A stretch of DNA of 64,000 bases from Glycomyces niveus (GCF_017592475.1 NZ_JAGFNP010000001.1:423546-487545); one strand, 5' to 3'; shown: positions 1 through 8,909, counted from the stretch's first letter. Made by a program: numbers and translations. The notes: generated by a model not told the origin, from the letters alone.

Positions 1-549
1 CGTGTGCTCGTCCACGGCGGCGCGGGCGGCATCGGCACCTTCGCGGTCCAGTTCGCCAAGAAGCTCGCCGCGGCCGAGACCTGGACGACCGCGCGCACCG
101 AGTGGACCCAGAAGCTGCAGGAGCTCGGCGCCGACCGGGTCATCGACTACCGCAGCGAGGACTTCGCGGCGCTGTGCATGGAAGCGGGCGGCGCGGACGC
201 CATCCTCGACGTCATCGGCGCGGCCTACTTCGAGCCGAACCTCAAGGCCCTCGCCCAGGACGGGCGGCTCGCGATCATCGGCCTGCAGCAGGGCAACGCC
301 GCCCAGATCCACCTCGGGGGACTGCTCGCCAAGCGCGCCACCATCACCGGCACGACCCTCCGCGCCCGCCCCCTCGACCAGCGCCGCCAGATCATCGCCG
401 AGACCTTCGAGCGCGTCTGGCCCGCCCTCGACACCGGCGAGATCGAACCGGTCGTCACCACCCGCCTCCCGCTCGGCGAAGCCGCCGAAGCCCACCGCCT
501 CATGGGCGCGGGCGGCCACTTCGGCAAGATCGTCCTCACCGTCAAGTAG
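1..549 (+). CDS. Zinc-type alcohol dehydrogenase / quinone oxidoreductase family, C-terminal part
   Basis: The frame is open from base 1 and stops at 547-549, so 182 residues of a longer medium-chain dehydrogenase/reductase are present; the start lies before the window. The visible part begins inside the Rossmann fold with the nucleotide-binding turn HGGAGGIGTFAVQ. The later ELGADRVIDYRSEDF stretch and the terminal GGHFGKIVLTVK are typical of the NADPH:quinone oxidoreductase (QOR, PIG3/TP53I3-like) subgroup. The family moves hydride between NADPH and quinones or enals in the cytosol. The substrate cannot be read because the N-terminal catalytic domain is missing. The segment after the glycine-rich turn (ETWTTARTEWTQK) is less usual than the standard A-T-A-S-x-x-K. 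Confidence 0.85.
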   Translation, partial: RVLVHGGAGGIGTFAVQFAKKLAAAETWTTARTEWTQKLQELGADRVIDYRSEDFAALCMEAGGADAILDVIGAAYFEPNLKALAQDGRLAIIGLQQGNAAQIHLGGLLAKRATITGTTLRARPLDQRRQIIAETFERVWPALDTGEIEPVVTTRLPLGEAAEAHRLMGAGGHFGKIVLTVK

Positions 550-623
550 GCGAGTCGGCGACCCTTGATGTCGGGGGCGCTTCGCGATGCCCGATTTACG
601 GAGACCCTCCGTGACACGCCGAA

Positions 624-664
624 AAGCGCCCGCCGCCGTCCTGAGAGGACGGCGGCGGGCGCTT
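624..664. terminator. Bidirectional hairpin terminator
   Basis: A perfect 19-bp stem (624-642 with 646-664) closes a GAG loop. It lies between the oxidoreductase end (549) and the metallothionein-like ORF end (673) on the other strand, so it can serve both. The stem starts AA and ends TT with no long U-tract, as in most hairpins of this window. Confidence 0.85.
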
Positions 665-672
665 CTCGTTCG

Positions 673-762
673 CTACTTCTCGCAGCAGCCGTGGCAGCAG
701 GCCTCGCCGGCGCACTGGCACGCGTCGTCATTGCAGCAGTTGCAGCACTCGTCGGCCATCAT
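673..762 (-). CDS. Metallothionein-like micro-protein (28-29 aa, 10 Cys)
   Basis: The short ORF reads MMADECCNCCNDDACQCA followed by GEACCHGCCEK: ten cysteines in 29 residues, arranged CC-x-CC, C-x-C and CC-x2-CC, with one His and no aromatic residue. That is what a metallothionein needs to chelate d10 metals such as Cu(I), Zn or Cd in the cytosol. Its first ATG shares one base with the TGA of the upstream MerR gene (TGATG at 764-760), and a strong GGGAGG ribosome site (775-780) precedes it, so it is translationally coupled to a metal sensor. Translation could start at 762 or 759. The stop is 8 bp before the hairpin at 624-664. I recognise no named family (it is much shorter than mycobacterial MymT); the function is inferred from composition and operon. 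Confidence 0.8.
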   Translation of the reverse strand: MMADECCNCCNDDACQCAGEACCHGCCEK

Positions 763-1196
763 CACTTGCACTCACCTCCCACGGCACTGTTCGGGGGACA
801 CCAGTTCTCGGGCAGCGGCGGGTCGCAGGTGCCCGCGTCGACCGCGCGCAGCATGTCCGTCAGCTGGCTCCGCAACCCCTCGAGCCGCACGATCTCGGCC
901 GTGATCTCGCCGATGCGCCGCTCCAGGTGCTGCCCGGCCGGCTCGCACGGGCACGAGCCCGTGTCGCGCACCGCCAGCAGGTCCGCGATGTCGGCCAGGC
1001 GCAGCCCGGCGCGCTGGCAGGCCCGGATGAACCGGGCCCGGTCGAGCGCGTCGGCCCCGTATCGGCGGTACCCGGCCGCGCTGCGCTCGGGCGCGGGGAA
1101 CAGGCCCTCGCGCTCCCAGTGGCGGATGGCGTCGGACGAGACGCCCACCTCCTCGGCGAGCTTCCCGACGGTCAGAGTCATGGTTGCCGCAGTCAT
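762..1196 (-). CDS. MerR-family metal-responsive transcription regulator
   Basis: 144 residues with an N-terminal MerR winged helix (about residues 8-75: LTVGKLAEEVGVSSDAIRHW, then YRRYGADALDRARFI), a dimerisation coiled coil, and cysteines placed for metal binding: CPC near residue 100 and three more Cys in the last 25 residues. This fits the ZntR/CueR/CadR branch, which twists a promoter with a long spacer when metal binds. The ATG at 1196 lies 6 bases after a TACCGT -10 element, implying a leaderless, autoregulated mRNA. The downstream coupled gene is the metallothionein-like ORF, so the pair looks like a sensor plus metal sink. Which metal is sensed cannot be read safely. Confidence 0.85.
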   Translation of the reverse strand: MTAATMTLTVGKLAEEVGVSSDAIRHWEREGLFPAPERSAAGYRRYGADALDRARFIRACQRAGLRLADIADLLAVRDTGSCPCEPAGQHLERRIGEITAEIVRLEGLRSQLTDMLRAVDAGTCDPPLPENWCPPNSAVGGECK

Positions 1197-1234
1197 GCCT
1201 CGACGGTAAACCTTGGTGCCGGGACCAAGGTCAA
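1197..1234 (-). promoter_or_regulatory. MerR-type promoter/operator with long spacer
   Basis: On the minus strand a -35 TTGACC (1234-1229) and -10 TACCGT (1208-1203) are 20 bp apart, the over-long spacing typical of MerR-family promoters. The spacer region contains the inverted repeat CCTTGGT-N6-ACCAAGG (1230-1224 and 1217-1211). The sequence resembles the known copA/CueR operator. The predicted transcript start falls at or near the ATG at 1196. Confidence 0.8.
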
Positions 1235-1367
1235 GCCCGAGCGCGAAGTTATTTCCAACGCGCTCACGTCGCGACTAATGCGATGGAGCCCACCGACCCG
1301 CGGCTACTACGATTGACCTGAATATCCACTGGCGGCACTCGCCGCCGAGCACCGAACGAGGAGAACC

Positions 1368-3404
1368 GTGGCATCCGCAGCGCCGAACCACAGCAGCCCA
1401 GCCGGTCCTGAGAAGAGCTCAGGCGAACCGCTGTGGGTGACTGCCGGCACCACGTGCGCTGCAGCGGTGGCCGAGGCCGGTCTCCCCGTGAACGGGCCGA
1501 ACGCAATCGTCGTCGTCCGCGACGCCGAGGGCCAGCTGCGCGACCTGTCGTGGGCGCCCGAGGCGGACACCAAGGTCGAGCCCGTGGCGCTGAACAGCCC
1601 GGACGGGCTCAACGTGATGCGCCACTCCGCCGCGCACGTGATGGCGCAGGCGGTGCAGGAGCTGCATGAGGCCAAGCTCGGCATCGGCCCGCCGATCACC
1701 GACGGCTTCTACTACGACTTCGACGTGGCCGAGCCGTTCAACCCGGACGACCTCAAGGCCGTCGAGAAGCGCATGCTCCAGATCATCAAGCAGGGGCAGA
1801 CCTTCCACCGCCGCAAGTACGCCTCCCTCGACGAGGCCCGCGCCGAGCTCGCGCACGAGCCGTACAAGCTCGAGCTCATCGAGACCAAGGGTGAGGGCAC
1901 CGACGCCGACGAGGTCATGGAGGTCGGCGGCGGCGAGCTCACCGCGTACGACAACCACGACCGCAACGGCGAGCGCGTCTGGGGCGACCTGTGCCGCGGC
2001 CCGCACTTGCCCTCGACCAAGCTCATCGGCGCCGTCAAGATCATGCGCTCGGCCGCCGCGTACTGGATGGGCTCAGAGAAGAACCCGCAGCTGCAGCGCA
2101 TCTACGGCACCGCGTGGCCGACCGTGCAGGACCAGAAGGACTACCTCGCGCGCCTCGCCGAGGCAGAGAAACGCGACCACCGCAAGCTCGGGCAGCAGCT
2201 CGACCTCTTCTCGTTCCCCGACGAGCTCGGCTCGGGGCTGCCGGTGTTCCACCCCAAGGGCGGCATCATCCGCCACGAGATGGAGTCCTACCTGCGCGAA
2301 CGCCAGCGCGAGGCCGGATACCAGGTGGTGAACACCCCGCACATCACCAAGGAGCACCTGTTCCACACCTCGGGGCACCTGCCGTACTACGCGGACACCA
2401 TGTTCCCGCCGATGGAGCTCGAGGGCGCGAACTACTACCTCAAGGCCATGAACTGCCCGATGCACAACCTGGTGTTCCGCTCGCGCGGGCGCTCGTACCG
2501 CGAGCTGCCGCTGCGCCTGTCGGAGTTCGGGACCGTGTACCGGTACGAGAAGTCCGGCGTGGTGCACGGCCTGACCCGCGTGCGCGGCCTGACCCAGGAC
2601 GACGCGCACATCTACTGCACCCAGGAGCAGGCCCCGGGCGAGATCAAGAGCCTCCTGGAGTTCGTGCTGCAGCTGCTGCGCGACTACGGGCTCAACGACT
2701 TCTACCTGGAGCTCTCGACCAAGGGCGATTCCGAGAAGTTCATCGGCGACGACGAGCTGTGGGAGACCGCGACCGCGACCCTGCGCCAGGTGGCCGAGGA
2801 GTCGGGGCTCGACCTGGTGCCGGACCCGGGCGGGGCGGCGTTCTACGGCCCGAAGATCTCGGTGCAGGCGCGGGACGCGATCGGGCGCACCTGGCAGATG
2901 TCGACCATCCAGCTCGACTTCAACCAGCCGGGCCGGTTCAACCTGGAGTACTCGGCGGCGGACGGGACCCGCAAGCAGCCGGTCATGATCCACCGGGCGC
3001 TGTTCGGCTCGATCGAGCGGTTCTTCGGCGTGCTGACCGAGCACTACGCGGGCGCGTTCCCGGCGTGGCTGGCCCCGGTGCAGGCCGTGGGCATCCCGGT
3101 GCGGGACGAGAACGCGGACTACCTGGAGGCGTTCTTCGGGCGGCTCCGCGCGGCGGGCATCCGCGGCGAGGTCGACCACTCGGACGACCGCATGCAGAAG
3201 AAGGTCCGCAACGCGCAGCTGCAGAAGATCCCGTTCATGATCATCGCGGGCGACGACGACCAGAACGCGGGCACCGTGTCCTTCCGCTACCGCGACGGGT
3301 CGCAGCGCAACGGCGTCCCGGCCGATGAGGCCATCGCGCACGTCGAGGAGATCGTGAAGTCCCGGGTGAACGAAGGCCCTTCGGCCGCGGCCGAAGCGGC
3401 GTAA
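1368..3404 (+). CDS. thrS: Threonyl-tRNA synthetase
   Basis: 678 residues, normal for class II ThrRS. It charges tRNA-Thr in the cytosol. Visible parts are an N-terminal TGS region, an editing domain with the HSAAH (HxxxH) motif near residue 87, the catalytic core, and an anticodon-binding domain after about residue 560. The three zinc ligands are present: Cys in MNCPMH (about 363), His in QDDAHIYC (about 414) and His in [13 protein letters not shown] (about 542). The start is GTG at 1368 with GAGGAGA upstream. The first 25 residues are a poorly conserved Ser/Pro/Gly-rich extension. No T-box leader was seen in 1235-1367. In mycobacteria thrS directly precedes the HIT-pgsA1 operon; here an antiporter gene lies between them. 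Confidence 0.98.
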   Translation: MASAAPNHSSPAGPEKSSGEPLWVTAGTTCAAAVAEAGLPVNGPNAIVVVRDAEGQLRDLSWAPEADTKVEPVALNSPDGLNVMRHSAAHVMAQAVQELHEAKLGIGPPITDGFYYDFDVAEPFNPDDLKAVEKRMLQIIKQGQTFHRRKYASLDEARAELAHEPYKLELIETKGEGTDADEVMEVGGGELTAYDNHDRNGERVWGDLCRGPHLPSTKLIGAVKIMRSAAAYWMGSEKNPQLQRIYGTAWPTVQDQKDYLARLAEAEKRDHRKLGQQLDLFSFPDELGSGLPVFHPKGGIIRHEMESYLRERQREAGYQVVNTPHITKEHLFHTSGHLPYYADTMFPPMELEGANYYLKAMNCPMHNLVFRSRGRSYRELPLRLSEFGTVYRYEKSGVVHGLTRVRGLTQDDAHIYCTQEQAPGEIKSLLEFVLQLLRDYGLNDFYLELSTKGDSEKFIGDDELWETATATLRQVAEESGLDLVPDPGGAAFYGPKISVQARDAIGRTWQMSTIQLDFNQPGRFNLEYSAADGTRKQPVMIHRALFGSIERFFGVLTEHYAGAFPAWLAPVQAVGIPVRDENADYLEAFFGRLRAAGIRGEVDHSDDRMQKKVRNAQLQKIPFMIIAGDDDQNAGTVSFRYRDGSQRNGVPADEAIAHVEEIVKSRVNEGPSAAAEAA

Positions 3405-3419
3405 GCGAACGACGAGAGG

Positions 3420-3446
3420 CGGCCCGCACCGAACCGGTGCGGGCCG
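3420..3446. terminator. Bidirectional hairpin between thrS and the antiporter
   Basis: A perfect 12-bp stem (3420-3431 with 3435-3446) closes an AAC loop. It fills the gap between two convergent genes and abuts the antiporter stop codon (TCA at 3447-3449). Confidence 0.8.
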
Positions 3447-4940
3447 TCAGTCTTTGCCGGTCTCGCCGAGCCAGCGGGCGAGGCGGCCGGCTCGGGCGAG
3501 GGCGGTGAGGCGCTGCTCGGTGGCTTCGCGCAGCGCCGGGGTGGTGACGACGATGAGCTGGTCGTTCGAGCGGAGCCGGTCGGCTTTGGCGGGGACGAAG
3601 AGCTTGTCGCCGCGCACGATCCCGGCGATGGCGCTGCCTTCGGGGAGGCGGAGCTCGAAGATGCGGATGCCCGCCAGGCCCGAGCCCTTCTGGACGGTGA
3701 TGGTGAGGACTTCGCCGTCGACCGCGTCGAGCGGCGCGGTCTCGATCTCGACCTCCTGGACGACCGATTCGAGCGCGAGGCCGAGCCGTTTCGCCACCCA
3801 CGGCAGGGTCGGGCCCTGCAGGAGGGTGAAGACGACGACGAGGACGAACACGATGTCCCACAGCTGCTGCGCGCCGGGCAGTTCCAATGCGCGCGGGATC
3901 GTGGCCAGGACGATGGGGATCGCGCCGCGCAGGCCCGCCCACGACAGGAGCACCTGCTCTTTCGCCGTGAACTTGAAGGGCAGCAGGGAGATCCACACCG
4001 AGACCGGCCGCGCGAGGAGGGTGAGCACGACGCCGAGGACGAGGCCCGGGACGATGGCGTCGAGCAAGGTCGAGGGCGAGGCGAGCAGGCCGAGCATGAC
4101 GAACATCCCCAGCTGCGCCATCCAGCCCAGGCCGGTCGCGAACGACTGCGTCGCGGCCCGGTGGGGCAGGCGCGAGTTGCCGAGGACGAGCGCCGCCAGG
4201 TACGCCGCGATGAACCCCGACGCGTGCACCGCGCCCGCGGCCGCGAACGCGGCGAGGCCGAGGCTGAAGACCGAGAGGGGGTAGAGGCCCGAGGCGGGCA
4301 GTGCGAGCCGCCGCAGGAGCCAGGCCCCGCCGAAGCCGACCGCGACGCCGATCGCCGAGCCGGCCGCGAGCTCCCACACCAGGACCCCGAAGAGCTCCAG
4401 CGGGTCCGGGATGCCCGCGGCCGCGGAGAACGCGAGCACCAGGATCACCGCGGGGGCGTCGTTGAACCCCGACTCGGCCTCCAGGGTGCCGCTGAGCCGC
4501 TTCGGCAGGCCGATGCCGCGCAGCACCGAGAACACCGCCGCCGCGTCAGTGGAGGCCACGACCGCGCCGAGCGCGAGCGAGAGCTGCCAGTCGAAGCCGA
4601 GCAGGAGGTGCGCGCCGAGCGCGGTCACCACGACCGAGACACCGAGGCCGACGGTCGCGAGCATGGCGGCCGGGGCGATCTGCCTGCGGATCGCCTGCCA
4701 CCGGGTCGAGAGGCCGCCCTCGATGAGGATGAGCGCGAGCGCGAACGTGCCGAGCGCTTGGGCGAGCTCGTAGTCCTCGAAGGGGATGCCCACGCCGCCT
4801 TCGCCGAGCACGAGGCCCGCGCCGAGGAACACCAGGAGCGCGGGGAGTCCGAGCCGCTGCGTGGCCCGCAGGGCGGCGACGGAGAGGAGCACGGTGACGC
4901 AGCCGATGAGCACTACGAGGTACAGCTGGGGCAACGTCAC
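3447..4940 (-). CDS. CPA1-type K+(Na+)/H+ antiporter with C-terminal TrkA-C domain
   Basis: 497 residues: about 12-13 hydrophobic helices (residues 1-385) followed by a cytosolic RCK_C/TrkA-C domain (about 400-480: GSGLAGIRIFELRLPEGSAI, then FVPAKADRLRSNDQLIVV). The motif VVASTDAAAVFSVLR and the ESGFNDAPAV stretch are those of CvrA/NhaP2 antiporters, which export K+ or Na+ in exchange for protons across the membrane; the TrkA-C domain usually senses a ligand. The start is GTG at 4940, exactly 6 bases after TAAGCT (4952-4947), so the mRNA is probably leaderless. It is divergent from the HIT gene, 82 bp apart. It interrupts the thrS-HIT order conserved in mycobacteria, so it was probably inserted. 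Ion preference is unknown. Confidence 0.92.
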   Translation of the reverse strand: MTLPQLYLVVLIGCVTVLLSVAALRATQRLGLPALLVFLGAGLVLGEGGVGIPFEDYELAQALGTFALALILIEGGLSTRWQAIRRQIAPAAMLATVGLGVSVVVTALGAHLLLGFDWQLSLALGAVVASTDAAAVFSVLRGIGLPKRLSGTLEAESGFNDAPAVILVLAFSAAAGIPDPLELFGVLVWELAAGSAIGVAVGFGGAWLLRRLALPASGLYPLSVFSLGLAAFAAAGAVHASGFIAAYLAALVLGNSRLPHRAATQSFATGLGWMAQLGMFVMLGLLASPSTLLDAIVPGLVLGVVLTLLARPVSVWISLLPFKFTAKEQVLLSWAGLRGAIPIVLATIPRALELPGAQQLWDIVFVLVVVFTLLQGPTLPWVAKRLGLALESVVQEVEIETAPLDAVDGEVLTITVQKGSGLAGIRIFELRLPEGSAIAGIVRGDKLFVPAKADRLRSNDQLIVVTTPALREATEQRLTALARAGRLARWLGETGKD

Positions 4941-5022
4941 GTCCGGAGCTTAACCGACACCGCGTGTCACGGTGTTTTCGTCGGGTTTCCAGCACGGGTC
5001 CCGCGTGCCCTAGGATCGTCCC
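4941..5022. promoter_or_regulatory. Divergent promoter region for two apparently leaderless genes
   Basis: Only 82 bp separate the antiporter GTG (4940, minus) and the HIT GTG (5023, plus). Each start is preceded by a -10-like hexamer at exactly 6 bases: TAAGCT at 4952-4947 on minus and TAGGAT at 5011-5016 on plus. Neither start has a purine-rich ribosome site, which supports leaderless transcripts. Confidence 0.6.
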
Positions 5023-5562
5023 GTGGAAGAGCGCGAAGGCGTCGGCGTCCCCGACGGGTACGAGCGGCTGTGGACCCCGCACCGCATGTCCTACATCCAA
5101 GGCGAGGGCAAGCCGACCGGCGACGACGCGGACGTCGAGGGCTGCCCGTTCTGCGAGATCCCCAAGCTCGAGGACGCGGACGGCAACATCGTCTTCCGCG
5201 CCCAGACCATGTACGTGGTCATGAACAAGTACCCGTACAACAACGGCCACCTCATGGTCGTGCCCTTCCGGCACGTCCCCGACTACACCGACCTCGACGC
5301 CGACGAGATCGCCGAGATGGGCGCCCTCACCCAGCGCGCCATGACCGTCCTGCGCGCCGTCATGGGAGCCCACGGGTTCAACATCGGCATGAACCAGGGC
5401 CAGGTCGCGGGCGCGGGGATCGCCGGGCACCTGCACCAGCACATCGTCCCGCGCTGGGGCGGGGACGCGAACTTCATGCCGATCATCGGCCGCACCAAGA
5501 CCCTCCCGCAGCTGCTGAAGGACACCCGCGCGGACCTCGCGGCCGCATGGGAGCGGGTGTGA
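5023..5562 (+). CDS. HIT-family hydrolase/phosphorylase (Ap4A phosphorylase-like)
   Basis: 179 residues with the histidine triad HLHQHIV near residue 136, and the ERLWTPHRMSYI start and CPFC pair typical of the actinobacterial branch represented by Rv2613c, characterised as a diadenosine tetraphosphate phosphorylase. It probably acts on Ap4A or a related dinucleotide in the cytosol. The start is GTG at 5023, 6 bases after TAGGAT, with no Shine-Dalgarno. The next genes are pgsA, the PIM acyltransferase and pimA, the same order as Rv2613c-Rv2610c. The gap to pgsA is 117 bp, so pgsA may also have its own promoter. Confidence 0.93.
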   Translation: MEEREGVGVPDGYERLWTPHRMSYIQGEGKPTGDDADVEGCPFCEIPKLEDADGNIVFRAQTMYVVMNKYPYNNGHLMVVPFRHVPDYTDLDADEIAEMGALTQRAMTVLRAVMGAHGFNIGMNQGQVAGAGIAGHLHQHIVPRWGGDANFMPIIGRTKTLPQLLKDTRADLAAAWERV

Positions 5563-5679
5563 CCGGCCGGACCCCGTTAGAGTCAAGGCAGCGCCCCCCG
5601 CCGGCCCGGTCCGGGGGCGGGCGCGCCGCACCCACTTGCCCGAACACCCACTTGGGCCAGCCCAGAAAAACAGGAGACC

Positions 5680-6309
5680 ATGGCGAAGTTCCTTCGGACC
5701 TCCGGCCGAGCGGGCGTACGCCGCTACGTCGACGCCGCCGCGAAGCTCCTCATCCGCGTGGGCGTTTCCGCCAACGCCGTCACCGTCGCCGGCACCGCCG
5801 TGGTCGTCGGCGCCTCCGTGCTGCTGCTCGCCCCCGGACACCTGCTGGCGGGCCTCATCGTGGTCGCAGCCTCGGTCCTCACCGACATGCTCGACGGCGC
5901 GATCGCCCGCGTCAAGGGCACCACGAGCCGCTTCGGCGCCCTCCTCGACTCCACTTGCGACCGCCTCGCCGACGGCGCGATCATGGCCGGCCTGGCCTTC
6001 TTCCTGCTCGCGGAGGACCGGGCCCTGGGCGGGGCGCTGGCGCTGTGGGCGCTGATCGCCTCGCAGATGGTCTCGTACGTGAAGGCCCGCGCCGAATCGC
6101 TCGGCGCCGAGTGCAATGTGGGCATCGCCGAGCGGCCCGAGCGGCTCATCATCGCCGCCGTCGCGGTGCTCCTGGAGGTGCTGAGCGTGCCGTTCGCGCT
6201 GGAGGCCGGGATAGGCCTGCTGGCGGTGCTCGCCTCGATCACGGTGGTGCAGCGGCTCGTGTTCGCGCGGGCGGTGCTGGCCGCGGGCGAGGAGCACGTC
6301 GATGTCTGA
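5680..6309 (+). CDS. pgsA: CDP-alcohol phosphatidyltransferase, phosphatidylinositol phosphate synthase
   Basis: 209 residues, about six membrane helices. The CDP-alcohol phosphotransferase signature DG-x2-AR-x8-G-x3-D-x3-D is intact at about residues 71-93 (LDGAIARVKG, then FGALLDSTCDR). Position upstream of the PIM acyltransferase and pimA identifies it as the actinobacterial PIP synthase (PgsA1), which joins CDP-diacylglycerol and inositol 3-phosphate at the inner membrane. ATG at 5680 follows AGGAGA. The gene end overlaps the next start by 8 bases, so the genes are coupled. Confidence 0.95.
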   Translation: MAKFLRTSGRAGVRRYVDAAAKLLIRVGVSANAVTVAGTAVVVGASVLLLAPGHLLAGLIVVAASVLTDMLDGAIARVKGTTSRFGALLDSTCDRLADGAIMAGLAFFLLAEDRALGGALALWALIASQMVSYVKARAESLGAECNVGIAERPERLIIAAVAVLLEVLSVPFALEAGIGLLAVLASITVVQRLVFARAVLAAGEEHVDV

Positions 6310-7198
6310 GCGGCTGACGGAGCTGGCCTACCTGGCCGCGTGGCGCGGCGTGCGGCTGCTGCCCGAGGGCGCGGCGGGCGCGCTGGGGAACCGCTTCGCG
6401 GACCGCGCCTTGAAGAAGAACGGGAGGGGCGTGCGCCAGCTGCGCAAGAATCTCGCCCGGGTCGTCGAGGGGGAGCCGGACGAGGCGCTGATGCGCCAGG
6501 CGATGCGCTCGTACGCCCGGTACTGGCTCGAGGCGTTCCGGCTGCCGTCGATGAGCACCGCGCAGCTCGAGCGCAAGTTCGAGATGAACGGGTACGAGCC
6601 GGTCCACGAGCGCGCGCAGCGGGGCCTCGGTTCGATCGTGGCGCTGCCGCACAGCGGGAACTGGGACTTCGCGGGGGCCTGGGTCGGCGCGGTCGCGAAG
6701 GACCGTCTGACGACGGTGGCCGAGCGGCTGAAACCCGAAGGCGTGTACCTGCGGTTCCTGGAGTACCGCGAGTCGCTGGGCATGACGATCATCCCGACTT
6801 CCGGAGGCGACCGCAATCCGCAATCGGCCCTTGGGGAGGCGCTCGACGACGGGCACGTGGTGGCGCTCGTCGCCGACCGCGACCTGGGGCGCGGGGGCAC
6901 CGAGGTGAAGTTCTTCGGCGAGGCCACGACCTTCCCCACAGGGCCCGCGCTGCTGGCGATCCGCAACAAGGTCGAGCTGTTCACTGCCGCGATCCACTAC
7001 GAGGAGGACCGCGCCGTCTGCCACATCACCGGCCCGGTGGACCTCGGCACCGGCTCGTTCCGCGAGCGGGTCGCGGGCACGACGCAGCGCATGGCCGAGG
7101 CCTTCGAGGCCGGCATCCGCGCCCATCCGGCCGACTGGCACATGCTGCAGCGCTTCTGGTCGGCCGACTTCGACGCGCCGCGGGAAGGCGCGGGCTGA
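6302..7198 (+). CDS. patA: Phosphatidylinositol mannoside acyltransferase
   Basis: 298 residues of the LpxL/HtrB-like lysophospholipid acyltransferase superfamily. The catalytic HX4D motif is present (LPHSGNWD, about residues 115-122), followed by the ALVADRDLGRGG region seen in the actinobacterial PatA branch (Rv2611c). It is expected to acylate the mannose of PIM1/PIM2 on the inner face of the membrane. ATG at 6302 lies inside the end of pgsA; the stop is 1 base before the pimA ATG, so pgsA-patA-pimA form a tight operon. Confidence 0.93.
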   Translation: MSERLTELAYLAAWRGVRLLPEGAAGALGNRFADRALKKNGRGVRQLRKNLARVVEGEPDEALMRQAMRSYARYWLEAFRLPSMSTAQLERKFEMNGYEPVHERAQRGLGSIVALPHSGNWDFAGAWVGAVAKDRLTTVAERLKPEGVYLRFLEYRESLGMTIIPTSGGDRNPQSALGEALDDGHVVALVADRDLGRGGTEVKFFGEATTFPTGPALLAIRNKVELFTAAIHYEEDRAVCHITGPVDLGTGSFRERVAGTTQRMAEAFEAGIRAHPADWHMLQRFWSADFDAPREGAG

Positions 7199-7199
7199 C

Positions 7200-8324
7200 A
7201 TGGGGGACCTGCGGATCGGGATCGTCAGCCCGTACTCCTTCGACGTCCCCGGCGGCGTCCAGTTCCACATCCGCGACCTCGCCGAGACCCTGATCGCCGC
7301 CGGGCACGACGTGTCGGTCCTCGCCCCGGCCACCGAGACCGAAGGCCTGCCCGACTTCGTGGTATCCGGCGGCAAGGCCGTCGCCGTGCCCTACAACGGG
7401 TCGATCGCGCGGCTCGCGTTCGGGCCGCGCTCGGCCGCGCGCGTGCGCAAATGGTGCGCGGAAGGGGACTTCGACGTCGTCCACGTGCACGAGCCGCTCA
7501 CGCCGAGCCTCTCGTGCCTGGCGGTCCTCAACGCCCGCTGCCCGGTCGTGGCCACGTTCCACACCGCGATGACCCGCTCGCGCATCCTCGCGGCCGGGAA
7601 GCACATGGCGCAGCTGGTGCTCGAAAGCCTCTCGGCGCGGATCGCGGTGAGCCCGTACGCCCGCAAGGTCCAGGTCGAGCACCTGGGCGGCGGCGCGGTC
7701 GAGATCCCCAACGGCGTCTCGGTCGCGTTCTACCGCAAGGCCGCACCCCTGCGCGACCGGCCCGAGGGGCCGACCATCGGGTTCATGGGCCGCTACACCG
7801 AGCCGCGCAAGGGCTTCCCGATCCTGCGCGACGCGTTCGCCCGGCTCGCGGCGGACCGGCCCGACCTGCACCTGCTCGTCGTCGGCCGCGGCGACCCCGA
7901 GGCGGCCGTCGCCGGGCTCGACCCCGACATCGCCCGCCGCATCCGCTTCCTCGGCGCCGTCCCGGACGAGGAGAAGGCCTCGATGCTCGCCGGCGTCGAC
8001 CTCTACGTCGCCCCCAACACCGGCGGCGAGTCCTTCGGCATGATCCTCACCGAGGCCATGGCCGCCGGGACCTGCGTGCTCGCCTCGGACATCGAGGCGT
8101 TCAGCTCGGTCCTCGACGACGGGAACGCGGGGGCCCTGTTCGCCGTCGGCGACGCCGACGACCTCGCCGCGAAGGCCGCGCGACTCCTCGACGACAAGGA
8201 ACTCCGCACGGCGTACGTCGAACGGGCCAACGAGTGGGTCAAGCGCTACGACTGGCCCGAGGTCGCCGCGCGCCTGCTCGAGGTCTACCGCGCCGCTATC
8301 GAAGCGGGCACCGAACGCCGCTGA
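7200..8324 (+). CDS. pimA: Phosphatidyl-myo-inositol mannosyltransferase (GT4)
   Basis: 374 residues, two Rossmann-like domains of a GT-B glycosyltransferase. Signatures: the N-terminal loop SPYSFDVPGGVQFHIRDLA, the FMGRYTEPRKGF phosphate-binding region near residue 197, and the E-x7-E motif in GESFGMILTEAMAAG (about residues 277-291). It transfers mannose from GDP-mannose to phosphatidylinositol, the first step of PIM synthesis. The ATG at 7200 follows the acyltransferase stop by one base. No hairpin follows the stop; 120 bp separate it from the next gene. Confidence 0.96.
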   Translation: MGDLRIGIVSPYSFDVPGGVQFHIRDLAETLIAAGHDVSVLAPATETEGLPDFVVSGGKAVAVPYNGSIARLAFGPRSAARVRKWCAEGDFDVVHVHEPLTPSLSCLAVLNARCPVVATFHTAMTRSRILAAGKHMAQLVLESLSARIAVSPYARKVQVEHLGGGAVEIPNGVSVAFYRKAAPLRDRPEGPTIGFMGRYTEPRKGFPILRDAFARLAADRPDLHLLVVGRGDPEAAVAGLDPDIARRIRFLGAVPDEEKASMLAGVDLYVAPNTGGESFGMILTEAMAAGTCVLASDIEAFSSVLDDGNAGALFAVGDADDLAAKAARLLDDKELRTAYVERANEWVKRYDWPEVAARLLEVYRAAIEAGTERR

Positions 8325-8444
8325 CCCGCAAAACGTGTAGTCGCCTCTTTACTCAGTGTGCACAACGGGTCCATAATGAGGCAGAGGGGCCGCGTAGTCC
8401 CGTGCCGGAGCCGCACGCGCGCGGACCCCACGGAGGGCAGTTCG

Positions 8445-8909
8445 ATGGCCGATATCTCTCACCGGGGCGAAGCGATGACCACGCACCCGGACGTCCACGA
8501 GATGCGAGCCCGTTACGACAAGATGCTCGGCCGGAGGGACGTGGCGTTCATCGACGCCCCGGTCTTCCTCGTCGGGCTGTACTGCATCATCTCGCCCTGG
8601 GTGGTCGGATTCTCGGCCTCACAGGCGGACTTCGCCACGCACAACCTGATCGTCGGCATCGCAGTCGGCCTGCTGGCGCTCGGATTCACGGTGGCACCCG
8701 AGCGCATGTACGGCATGAGCTGGGCACTGTGCGCCGTCGGCATCTGGCTGGCCGTCTCGCCATGGGTGCTCATCACCAACCCTGAGACGAGCCTCATCTG
8801 GAACAACGTCATCGTCGGCGCCCTGACCTTCCTGCTCGGCCTCATGGCCGCCTGGCAGGTCCGCGGCACCCGCGACACGACACCGCCTCCGGGAGCGGAG
8901 CCGATCTAG
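8445..8909 (+). CDS. SPW-repeat membrane protein
   Basis: 154 residues from the ATG at 8445, chosen because GGAGGG lies just upstream and the residues further upstream look unconserved. It has four hydrophobic helices and two SPW motifs (ISPWVVGF and VSPWVLIT), each ending a helix, as in the SPW-repeat family common in actinobacteria. The function of the family is not known. A -10-like CATAAT (8372-8377) lies in the upstream gap with no convincing -35. It is probably a separate transcription unit from pimA. Confidence 0.85.
   Translation: MADISHRGEAMTTHPDVHEMRARYDKMLGRRDVAFIDAPVFLVGLYCIISPWVVGFSASQADFATHNLIVGIAVGLLALGFTVAPERMYGMSWALCAVGIWLAVSPWVLITNPETSLIWNNVIVGALTFLLGLMAAWQVRGTRDTTPPPGAEPI

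Noticed and set aside
1235..1367. T-box or other leader ahead of thrS
   Set aside because: No T-box core motif or anti-terminator pairing was found.
8331..8444. Upstream extension of the SPW protein to an ATG at 8358
   Set aside because: ATG 8445 has a good GGAGGG site, and the 29 extra residues look like translated leader.
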